A stretch of 8,081 bases of DNA from JBBRLG01 sp038231495 (lineage in GTDB: Bacteria; Planctomycetota; Planctomycetia; Gemmatales; Gemmataceae): contig JBBRLG010000350.1 of the NCBI GenBank assembly GCA_038231495.1, forward strand, positions 1 through 8,081. Reading direction: 5' to 3'. The notes beneath the pieces were generated by a model that was not told the DNA's origin, made no database searches, and saw nothing but the letters and a program-made list of their open reading frames with translations. Below are positions 1-7,481 of the stretch, in pieces (position 1 is the first letter of the stretch; every line of letters begins with the position of its first letter). Both the position numbers and the translations under genes were made by a program.

Positions 1-17
1 CTATTCCACCCCCCCTA

Positions 18-38
18 CCCCCCCTTCGTAAGGGGGGG
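18..38. repeat. GC-run inverted repeat (hairpin) upstream of the giant gene
   Basis: Seven C plus TT (18-26) face AA plus seven G (30-38) across the three-base spacer CGT (27-29), giving a perfect 9-bp stem. A second run of seven C at 9-15 offers an alternative pairing register with the same G run. No T tract follows on the plus strand. On the minus strand the bases after the stem are also not T-rich, so a classical intrinsic terminator is not clearly supported. It could be an interspersed intergenic repeat, or the end of the transcription unit to the left, which is outside the window. Read in the frame of the downstream gene it gives a Pro/Leu/Gly-rich string typical of translated repeat DNA, which argues that it is non-coding. 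Confidence 0.6.
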
Positions 39-98
39 AGTGAACGGTTTCGTCCGTCTTTCACGGCCCACGGTCTGCGGTTCGCCGTCCACGGGCTT
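39..98. other. Short upstream region with CACGG-rich repeat-like sequence, no clear promoter
   Basis: The pentamer CACGG occurs at 62-66, 69-73 and 90-94. GCCC at 66-69 could pair with GGGC at 93-96 as part of an imperfect inverted repeat. No convincing -35/-10 pair is visible, and no purine-rich Shine-Dalgarno sequence precedes the GTG at 99 (only a weak ACGGG at 91-95). The frame of the giant gene stays open through this stretch to the left edge. Part of it (about 75-98) may therefore be the true N-terminal coding sequence rather than leader; the deduced residues there include Arg and His directly before the hydrophobic core of the signal peptide. Confidence 0.35.
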
Positions 99-3000
99 GT
101 GCTGGTAGCAGTATTGCTCCTTTGGCCCGCGGCTTTATCCCTTTCCGCCCCCGACGACTTGCCCGACCCGGTGCCGCTACAGCGCGTCCTCGTCACGCCG
201 GAACAGTTGCCCAAGGAAATGCAGCGCGTCCAGCAGGGCGTGTTGGTCCAACTGTCCCGCGCCGCCTTCGAGGAGCAGGTCCGCAAGGCGGCGAAGGCGG
301 CCGCGCCCCGGAACGGCCCCCGCCTCATCGAAGCCCGCTACCGTGCGACGCTGATCGATAACGGCGGCCTCACCGGCACCGGCCAGTGGAAGGTCGTCCA
401 TCCGGGCACTGGGCCGGCCTTGCTGCCGCTTCAGCCGCTTAACCTCGCCCTGCAAAAGCCGCGGTTTGAGAACCGCGAGGCGCTGATCGCCGACTTCGAC
501 GGCAAGACACCCGCCCTCCTCGTCGAGGATGCTGGCGAGCATTCGGTCGTCATGGAGTGGTCGGCGCGCGCCGACCCCCGGCCCGAGGGGTTGTACTTCG
601 CGCTGGAGTTGCCGGCCGCGCCGGTCACGTTCCTCGAGTTGGACTTGCCCGCCGATCGGGAGGCTGCGGTCGGCGGCGGGGCCGTGTTGTCGGGGCCGTT
701 CCCGTCCGAGACCCCCGACCGCCGCGTGTGGAAGATTGCGTGCGGCGGCCGGCCCGGCGTCAACCTGTGGGTGCGCCGCACGCGCCCGTCCTCCCCGGCC
801 GGCCCCGCCCTCTTCGTCCGCCAACACGACGTGCAAACGCTCCTGCCCGAAGGACTCGACGCAACCTTTCGGCTGGACCTGGACGTGACGCGGCCGGGCG
901 TGCGGCTGCTCGTGTGCGAGGTCGATCCGGAGTTGCGGCCCACCGAAATCAGCGTCGCCAACCTGGAAAAATCGGACCTGCGCCCCGGAGGCGTCGGGGC
1001 ACCCTCACAGCTGTTCTTGACGCTGCGCGAACCGCTGCCCGTCGGCCAGGAGACGTTGCAAATCCGCTGCCTGGCGCCCCTGGGCACTCCCGCGCCGGCG
1101 GCGCGCGCGGGCCGCGCCGTGACCTGGACCAGTCCGGGCGTACGCCTGACCCAGGTCGGCTTTCAGGCGGACAAGGCCGAACCGGCGGCGCGCGTCGTGC
1201 CGCGCGGCGAGACGCTTGAAATCCGCTGTCATCCCGACGTGCGGCTGGAGGACTGGCAGTCCGGCGGCTTCCGCGTGACCGATGCCGGCCCGCGGAACGA
1301 CCCCGAACACGGCGGCGTCCTGCACGTCTTGACGCTGCAAGGCGGCGGCGTCGGAGCGGACGGCGCGCCGGCGGGCAAAGGGCCGCGGCGACCGTCGGCA
1401 CGGCTGCTCACCGGCGGCGTCGATTTCCGCGCGCGGCAGGCGGCGTGGTGGCAAATCGCTGACGACCGCCTAACGTTACAAATTACCTACGACGTGAGCC
1501 AGGGCCAGTTGTTTCAACTGCCCGTGCAACTGCCGCCCGACTGGGACATCGACCGCATCGAGTTAAACCCCGGCACGCTGCTGCGCAACTGGAACGTCCA
1601 CACGGAGAAGAACCGTTCCACGTTGCTCGTCGATCTGGCGCGCCCCGTGACGGCCGCCGACGACTTCCGCCGCGACCGGACCGTTCCCGGCGACGGCACC
1701 GCCCGGCTGCGCGGACCCACCCTGACCGTGTACCTCAACTCGACCCGCCGCGAAAGCCTGGACGGCAAGGCCCTGCCGTTCCCCGACGCGGTGCCGCTCG
1801 GCGCCCGGCTGCGCGAAGGCTCAATGGCCGTCGATTTCAGCGACCAGCTTTACCAGGGAAGCATGGTGCCAGCGCTGACGGAGTCCGATCCGGCCGAGGA
1901 GGAAGGGCCGTGGGGGGCGCAGACGCCGGACCACTTTTTCCGCTACCGCGGCAAGCCGCCGCAGGCGCTGCTGCAACTCCGCAAGCGCACGGCCCAACTG
2001 CGGGCGCGGTGCAGTACCGACGTGTACCTCGCCGCCGGCCGCGTGGATACGCGCCTGGTCCTGGAAGCCGAGGCGGGCAGCGTGGACGGCGTGGAGCTGT
2101 ACCTGTCCGCGCCCGGCGGCGACGGACTGAAATGGCGCACCGAGTCGGGCACCATCCAGCTGCGCCAGGCCGAGCGGCTTTACACCGAGGAGGTATTCCT
2201 GCCGGCGGCGCTGGCGGCGGCCCGCGGTTGGCCCGACGTGGCCGCGGCACTGGCGGCTCGTCGGCACGGCGAGCGGTGGCGCTTGGTTTTCACGCGGCCC
2301 CTGCGCGGCCACAACCCGTTGGTTCTGCACGCGAGCCAACCGCTCGTTCCGCAAGCCGACCGCTGGGAGGCACCGTTGCCGGTGGTGCTCAACGCGGGCC
2401 GGATGGAGGGCGAGGTAACGCTGCACCTGGCGGGGGCCAACCGCCTGCCGCTGGAGGCCGCCGGCCTGCGTGAAATCGCCCCGGCTGCGACGGCCGCCGC
2501 GCGAAACAAGGGCGGCACGACCTGGCGGACGTTCCGCTACGGGCTGGAGGCGGGCCTGTTCCTGCGCGGGTCGCTGCCGCCGCAACTCGGCAGCGCGGCC
2601 GCCGCGGTTGAGCGGGCCGACCTCACGACCTTCGTCCATCCCGACGGCAGTCTAGAACACCACTTCCGCTTTAGCCTGGTGAACTGGCCCACTGCGACGT
2701 TGCCGCTGCCGCTACCCGCGGGCTGTCGGCCCGTTGACGTGCGGGTCGATGGCCACTGGCTGCCGCGGCCGACCTGGACGCAAGGCACGCGCCAGTCGAT
2801 CCTGGAGTTGCCCGTACCTACGCGGGCCGACACCGTCCACCAATTCGAGGTGGTGTACGTCGAGGGCGACCGTGAGCCGTGGACATTGTGGACCCGTGCC
2901 GCGTCGGCGCGGCCGGACCTGCCCGTCGAACCGCTGGCTTACCGGCACGTCTGGCGTTTACCGCCGGGGGTAAGCCCGTTGTTTGAGGAAAGCTATCGAC

Positions 3001-6000
3001 GGCTGCCGGGGCCGGGCGAGGGCTTTGAGCCGGTCGATCCGCGGCACTGGACTTTGGAGGATCGACCCTGGTTCCCGGCACCCTTTTGGCCTGCGCCGGC
3101 GAAGGACTCGGAATCGCAGCAGGCGTTGGCCGACGCGGTGCAGGCGGTGCGTCGGGGTCACGCCGGGCAGTCGTTGTCGCTGTCCGAGGCGGCGGAGTTA
3201 GTCGCGCTTGAGTTGGCCAGGGAGCATCGGGCCTTCATCCTCGACGCCGGGGCACTCCGCGAGGCGGGCGTGGCACCGGAAACGCCGCTGCCGATCAAGG
3301 CGTTGGCGTCGCCGGAGGATCAGGCGGCACCGTGGGACTTCCTGACGCTCACTGCCACCCCAACGGGGACGGCGCTGTTACTGACAACCGATCGTCAGTT
3401 GAGCCAGTGGCACAGGGCCGCGACCACGTCACCCGTTTCCGAGGCGATAGCCCACGCCGTGGCCGAGGCGGCGGCACACGGGCAGGACACATCGGGCCGG
3501 TTTCGGTCGGCACTGGCGGGTCAGTGGTCGGCGTCAACGGACGCGCAACCGGCGGCGGGTCGCGGCGATGCCCTGGCCGAGTGGACTGCCTGGGAAGCGC
3601 TGCCGGGCACCGGTCCCGACACGACGCTGCTCGCGGTCCACGGCGAACGGGCCGCGCGTACGGGCCTGAGCTTGAGCCTCATCCTGGGACTTGCCCTGGC
3701 CGGCGTGTTAGGCCTGGCGGGGTACTGGGGCCGGGGTTGGGGGCGGTGGCGGTTGCTGCCCCTGCTCGGGTGGCTCGCGCTGGCCGGGCTGGGCGTACTG
3801 TTCTTGCCGGCGGCGTTTCAATACCTGGCCTGGGGACCGCTCGCGGCCGGGGGCGGCGTCTTCCTCCTGTGGTACCTGGCGGGGGCGGTCCTCCGCAAGC
3901 CCCTGCCCGCCCCCCCCGTCCGCGCGGCCGTGGCCGCCGCCGTTTGTCTGCTCCTGCTGATCGCTACGATCGGCCCGGCCGGCCGCGCCGCGGCGCCTGC
4001 GGTCCCGAATTATACGGTCTTCCTCGTTCCCGGACCTGCCGACGTGCCGGACAAACAGACCGTGCTCGCGCCGCCCGAATTGCTCGACCAACTCAAGGCC
4101 CTCGCTCGGCCGCAGCTCGGCGCGGGTGCCGTCCTTCTTTCGGCCAACTACGAGGGCAAGGTCGCCGACGACGTGGCCGACTTCGACGCGACTTTTGCCG
4201 TGCAAAACTTGACCGACGAGCGGGCCACGCTGACGTTGCCGCTGGACGGCGTCCAATTGCAAGGCGACGTTCTGCTCGACGGCGCCCAAGCATTCCCGGT
4301 AGCCCTGGCCGCGCCGCAAGTCGGCTATACGCTCACCGTGGCCGACCGCGGTCGGCACAAGGTTGAACTGCACTTCCGCGTCCCCGTCACCGGCACCGCG
4401 GAGGACCGCAACGTCCAGTTCACCGCGCCGCGGCTGGCGCAAAATCGCCTCCGCTTGACGCTGCCGAAGGACGCCACCTACGTCCAGGCACTCGTCAAGC
4501 ACGGGGCGCAGCGCGTGACCGGCACGGGCGAATCCAGGCTTCTCGAAGTGGACCTGGGGCGCGTCGCGGCACCGCTGCACTTGCACTGGTTGCAGGAAAC
4601 GTTGCCGCCCCGGCCGGCAAAGATTTCCTTCAAGGAAGCCTACCTCTGGGACCTGCGGGCCGACGCCCCGAGCTTGAGCGCGCTGTTGCACTACGACATC
4701 ACCGAGGGGCCGACGACTGCCCTGACCGTGCTGCTGCCGCCGGAGTTGGAAGTCCGCGGGGTCGAGGCGCGCCGGCCCGCCGGCGCGATCGGCGTCGGCG
4801 GCGTGGTTCGCCTGCGCGACTGGAAGGTAAACGCCGACGCCAACCCGCGGGCGTTGGAGTTGCGCTTCGGTAGTCCCGTCCGCGGCGAGGTCCAGGTCCA
4901 ACTCGACCTCGTGCCGGCGGGGCCGCTGCCGACGACGGTGACGTTGCCGCTGCCGACGCCGCTGGGCACGCCGCGGGCCGAGGGCAGTTACCTCGCCTAC
5001 CGCACTCAGGGGCTGGAGGCGACGCGCACCAACTACCTGCGGGTGCGCGGCGTGCCGTTCGCCGACTTCGCCCCGTTTTGGCCGACGGCAGCGCGCCCCG
5101 AATCGACGGGGCTTGCCGAGGCCTACGCCTTCCGGCGCGAGGGCGGCCAGGGGCCGGTCTTGACACTCCAGTTACGACCCCAGACGGTGGTCCGGGCGAC
5201 CCAGGAACTTGTCGTGCGCGTAACGCCCCAACAGGTGCGGGTGCAGGCCACGCTCGACCTGAAAGCGCCGAATAACGATTTGGCCTTCGTCGAGTGGGAG
5301 ATTCAGTCGCCGCAAGCGTTCACCGTCGCCGCCGTCAGCGGCCCCGACGTGCGCGGCTGGTCCCAAACGAAAAACCGCGTGCAAGTCTGGCTCGAACGCG
5401 CCACGAAGGACACGCGGCTCGAACTGTCCGGCTGGCTGCCCCTCGTCGCGGATGACAAGCGGCTACGCCTGGAATTGCCGAACCTACGCGTAGTGTCGGC
5501 CCAGGCGCAACAGACGACGGTACGACTGAGCGCGGCGGGCGGCCTGGCGTTCATGCAGGGCCAGGCCCAGCCGCGAAACCTGGCCGAAGCGCCCGAGCCG
5601 CCGACCGGCGAGCAGGAGCTTGTTTACCAGACGGACCGGTTGAACTACGGCGGCACCTTCTTCGTGCGCCCGGCGGCGACGGGGTCGGACGTGCAGGTCT
5701 TCACCCTCGTGGAGGTGCGCGACGGCCGGTTGGCGTTCACCGCGACGTTGGACTACAACGCCCGTAATAGCGATTTACGGACTGTTAATATCCGTTTAAG
5801 CGACTGGGAGGGCGAAGAGGTGCGGTTGGACGCGCCGCGCGTGGCCCAGCGCCGCGAGCGCCGCCGCACGCCCGACGACCGCACCTGGGCGCTGGAATTG
5901 CAGGCGGCCGCCACCGGCCCGTTCCGCCCGGCCTGGTCGGTCGCGGCCGGCCCCGCGGCCCGGTTCGCCGCCCGTGCCGGGACCGCCGGCCGCTATCGCT

Positions 6001-7370
6001 GCACCCTGAGCGGTAGCGTGCCGCTCGGCGACGCCGCGGGCGGCCTGCGCATGCCCAGAGTTACCGTGACCGGGGCCGGCCCGGCGGAATACTTGCTGGC
6101 CGTGGCGGGCAAAGACTTGACGCCGGAGGCGGTCGCCGGCCTGACGCCGCTCGCCAACGCCTCGCAAGTGCCCGCGTGGAAGGAGGAGCTTGTGCGCCTC
6201 CAACCCGACGGCGGCAAGGCCTGGAAGGTCGCCGCCGCCGACTGGGGGTTGCGGTTGGTGCCGCGGTCGGGGCCGCCCGAACCAGGGCCGGTCGTCGTTT
6301 TCCTGACCGAGCAGACCGCCGCCCTCGCCGACGGCAAGCGCTGGCTGCACGAGGCGGTGTACATCTTCAGCCACGAGGCCGGCGCGGAATTAAATCTGAC
6401 GCTGCCGAGCGGGGCACGGCTCGTGTCCGCGGAGCTGGACGGCTCGCCGGTGGTGCAGCTACAACCCGGGTTGCCGCGCTTTGGCCTACCGCTTCCCAGC
6501 CGCGCCGGCGTCCGACGCCTGCACTTACGCTGGGCCTTCCTCGGCGGTCGGGAAGCCTTGACCGCTCCGAACTTCGACCGGCCGCGCCTGGACGGCGCGC
6601 GCGACGGACCCGTCTTGTACGCGATCCTTGCGCCGCCCGGCTTTGAGACGCGGGGCGGTTCGGAATTCTTACCCGGATTGGGCCAGGCCGCGACGCTCGA
6701 CCTGGCGGAAGCCGCCGCGCAACTCGCCCTGAGCCGTGACGTTGCCGAGCAACCGACGGCCGGGAGGCCGACCGACCCGGCGCAACTGGCCGACGCGCAA
6801 AAGCGGTTCGCCGACGCCTGTCTGCGCGCCGGCCGCGCCCTTGAAGCGGTTGGCAATCCGGGCGCTGTAGCGCCGGTGCAAGCGCTCCAGGTTTCAAATC
6901 GCGAACAGGCGCGGCGGCTTCATTACGAAGACGTGCGAACCGAGTCCGAACACCGGGCGCTAGCGGCAGGCCGAACCTGGTCGGGGGACGCCGGTCTGCC
7001 GCTCTACGCGGTTATCCCGGCGGGCGGGCCGCTGCCGCGCCTTCTGCTCCTGGCCGCGCACGACCGGCAGGAAGACCGAACGTGGTTGGCCGCGGCAGCC
7101 TGGTTGATCGCGCTCACGCTGGTCGGTTTGCTGGCGTGTTCACGCCGCCTCCTATTTGCGGCCCGTCTGTTCTGGCCGGAGCAGGTCGTACTGTTGGGAG
7201 TGGCCGCGTGGTTCGCAGCCGGATTGGCCCTGGTCGCCGGACTGCTGGTGCTGTTCGGCCTCGCCACCCGCGGTGCCTACGCCGTCGTTTGGGCCAGCCG
7301 GTTGCTCGCTCGGCCCCGTCCAAGCAAAGGGCAAGCGTCGCACGGCTCCGCGAATCGGTCGGGAACTTGA
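99..7370 (+). CDS. Giant envelope-anchored protein of unknown function, two tandem paralogous halves
   Basis: I do not recognise a named family or any catalytic motif. Seen in the 2,423-residue product: a hydrophobic signal-peptide core at residues 2-17; a long beta-strand-rich region, about 20-1000; a more helical Ala-rich stretch, about 1001-1180; four hydrophobic helices near 1188-1208, 1217-1238, 1243-1265 and 1275-1293; a second beta-rich region, about 1303-2190; a helical stretch, about 2195-2290; and C-terminal membrane helices near 2328-2347 and 2361-2393 (the latter could be two). Arg/Lys-rich loops at 1209-1218, 1266-1275 and 2348-2357 fit the positive-inside rule, putting both beta regions outside the cytoplasm. 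The helix at 1275-1293 followed by GRAAAPA resembles a second signal peptide. Landmarks in the two halves align in order at offsets of about 1,230-1,276 residues, so I infer an ancient tandem duplication or gene fusion. GTG at 99 is the only conventional start in this frame within the window, but the frame is open to base 1 and the GTG leaves the signal peptide without its usual basic N-region, so the true start may lie upstream. The frame is intact with TGA at 7368-7370. An envelope structural or binding role is inference only. The coding call is near certain; the function is unknown. Confidence 0.93.
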   Translation: MLVAVLLLWPAALSLSAPDDLPDPVPLQRVLVTPEQLPKEMQRVQQGVLVQLSRAAFEEQVRKAAKAAAPRNGPRLIEARYRATLIDNGGLTGTGQWKVVHPGTGPALLPLQPLNLALQKPRFENREALIADFDGKTPALLVEDAGEHSVVMEWSARADPRPEGLYFALELPAAPVTFLELDLPADREAAVGGGAVLSGPFPSETPDRRVWKIACGGRPGVNLWVRRTRPSSPAGPALFVRQHDVQTLLPEGLDATFRLDLDVTRPGVRLLVCEVDPELRPTEISVANLEKSDLRPGGVGAPSQLFLTLREPLPVGQETLQIRCLAPLGTPAPAARAGRAVTWTSPGVRLTQVGFQADKAEPAARVVPRGETLEIRCHPDVRLEDWQSGGFRVTDAGPRNDPEHGGVLHVLTLQGGGVGADGAPAGKGPRRPSARLLTGGVDFRARQAAWWQIADDRLTLQITYDVSQGQLFQLPVQLPPDWDIDRIELNPGTLLRNWNVHTEKNRSTLLVDLARPVTAADDFRRDRTVPGDGTARLRGPTLTVYLNSTRRESLDGKALPFPDAVPLGARLREGSMAVDFSDQLYQGSMVPALTESDPAEEEGPWGAQTPDHFFRYRGKPPQALLQLRKRTAQLRARCSTDVYLAAGRVDTRLVLEAEAGSVDGVELYLSAPGGDGLKWRTESGTIQLRQAERLYTEEVFLPAALAAARGWPDVAAALAARRHGERWRLVFTRPLRGHNPLVLHASQPLVPQADRWEAPLPVVLNAGRMEGEVTLHLAGANRLPLEAAGLREIAPAATAAARNKGGTTWRTFRYGLEAGLFLRGSLPPQLGSAAAAVERADLTTFVHPDGSLEHHFRFSLVNWPTATLPLPLPAGCRPVDVRVDGHWLPRPTWTQGTRQSILELPVPTRADTVHQFEVVYVEGDREPWTLWTRAASARPDLPVEPLAYRHVWRLPPGVSPLFEESYRRLPGPGEGFEPVDPRHWTLEDRPWFPAPFWPAPAKDSESQQALADAVQAVRRGHAGQSLSLSEAAELVALELAREHRAFILDAGALREAGVAPETPLPIKALASPEDQAAPWDFLTLTATPTGTALLLTTDRQLSQWHRAATTSPVSEAIAHAVAEAAAHGQDTSGRFRSALAGQWSASTDAQPAAGRGDALAEWTAWEALPGTGPDTTLLAVHGERAARTGLSLSLILGLALAGVLGLAGYWGRGWGRWRLLPLLGWLALAGLGVLFLPAAFQYLAWGPLAAGGGVFLLWYLAGAVLRKPLPAPPVRAAVAAAVCLLLLIATIGPAGRAAAPAVPNYTVFLVPGPADVPDKQTVLAPPELLDQLKALARPQLGAGAVLLSANYEGKVADDVADFDATFAVQNLTDERATLTLPLDGVQLQGDVLLDGAQAFPVALAAPQVGYTLTVADRGRHKVELHFRVPVTGTAEDRNVQFTAPRLAQNRLRLTLPKDATYVQALVKHGAQRVTGTGESRLLEVDLGRVAAPLHLHWLQETLPPRPAKISFKEAYLWDLRADAPSLSALLHYDITEGPTTALTVLLPPELEVRGVEARRPAGAIGVGGVVRLRDWKVNADANPRALELRFGSPVRGEVQVQLDLVPAGPLPTTVTLPLPTPLGTPRAEGSYLAYRTQGLEATRTNYLRVRGVPFADFAPFWPTAARPESTGLAEAYAFRREGGQGPVLTLQLRPQTVVRATQELVVRVTPQQVRVQATLDLKAPNNDLAFVEWEIQSPQAFTVAAVSGPDVRGWSQTKNRVQVWLERATKDTRLELSGWLPLVADDKRLRLELPNLRVVSAQAQQTTVRLSAAGGLAFMQGQAQPRNLAEAPEPPTGEQELVYQTDRLNYGGTFFVRPAATGSDVQVFTLVEVRDGRLAFTATLDYNARNSDLRTVNIRLSDWEGEEVRLDAPRVAQRRERRRTPDDRTWALELQAAATGPFRPAWSVAAGPAARFAARAGTAGRYRCTLSGSVPLGDAAGGLRMPRVTVTGAGPAEYLLAVAGKDLTPEAVAGLTPLANASQVPAWKEELVRLQPDGGKAWKVAAADWGLRLVPRSGPPEPGPVVVFLTEQTAALADGKRWLHEAVYIFSHEAGAELNLTLPSGARLVSAELDGSPVVQLQPGLPRFGLPLPSRAGVRRLHLRWAFLGGREALTAPNFDRPRLDGARDGPVLYAILAPPGFETRGGSEFLPGLGQAATLDLAEAAAQLALSRDVAEQPTAGRPTDPAQLADAQKRFADACLRAGRALEAVGNPGAVAPVQALQVSNREQARRLHYEDVRTESEHRALAAGRTWSGDAGLPLYAVIPAGGPLPRLLLLAAHDRQEDRTWLAAAAWLIALTLVGLLACSRRLLFAARLFWPEQVVLLGVAAWFAAGLALVAGLLVLFGLATRGAYAVVWASRLLARPRPSKGQASHGSANRSGT

Positions 7371-7381
7371 TAAGGCAGAAT

Positions 7382-7458
7382 ATCCGAAATCCGAAATCCG
7401 AAATCCGAATCGGAACGCTGTTCTTTCGGATTTCGGATTTCGGATTTCGGATTTCGGA
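7382..7458. repeat. Heptamer repeat in inverted orientation, (CCGAAAT)n and (TTTCGGA)n
   Basis: The left arm has three exact CCGAAAT units (7384-7390, 7391-7397, 7398-7404) and a partial fourth (7405-7410). The right arm has five exact TTTCGGA units (7424-7430, 7431-7437, 7438-7444, 7445-7451, 7452-7458). The arms are near-perfect reverse complements, separated by about 14-15 bases. Three units make 21 bases, so the repeat is open in any frame and would translate as an FRISDFG-type periodic peptide; it overlaps no credible gene. I recall such arrays as frequent between genes in planctomycetes (established knowledge from memory, not checked here). Confidence 0.9.
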
Positions 7459-7465
7459 TTTTTTT
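7382..7465 (+). terminator. Rho-independent-type terminator made of heptamer repeats, for the giant gene
   Basis: Twelve bases after the TGA at 7368-7370, bases 7382-7409 can pair with 7425-7452 in a perfect 28-bp stem with a 15-base loop. The right arm has extra repeat units, so the stem can slide by one unit and end directly before the seven T at 7459-7465, the classical intrinsic terminator geometry for the plus strand. On the minus strand the hairpin also lies downstream of the convergent gene's stop (7482-7484), but no T-rich tract follows it there. It may act in both directions, but the sequence supports the plus direction better. Confidence 0.72.
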
Positions 7466-7481
7466 CTCGGTGCCTCAGTGG

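Noticed and set aside
3660..3998. Possible frameshift or missed gene boundary in the middle of the giant frame (two genes called as one)
   Set aside because: The frame continues without any stop through the membrane bundle and the second signal-like segment, and no ribosome binding site with a start codon is evident at the junction. An uninterrupted fusion is the simpler reading, though internal cleavage stays possible.
3332..4366. Long plus-strand open frame (344 codons) in another frame inside the giant gene
   Set aside because: The product is Arg/Gly/Pro-rich, as expected from a shifted reading of GC-rich coding DNA. The frame of the giant gene shows coherent strands and membrane helices over the same bases.
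3708..4901. Long open frame on the minus strand (397 codons) opposite the centre of the giant gene
   Set aside because: It lies antisense to clear coding sequence and gives a low-complexity Arg/Gln/Gly-rich product with no recognisable domain. Stop codons are rare in all frames of such GC-rich DNA.
5762..5780. Inverted repeat CCGTAA-N7-TTACGG in a locally AT-richer patch of the giant gene
   Set aside because: A 6-bp stem inside an intact coding frame is expected by chance over 7 kb. The patch reads through as normal beta-strand sequence (residues about 1887-1901) with no sign of an insertion.
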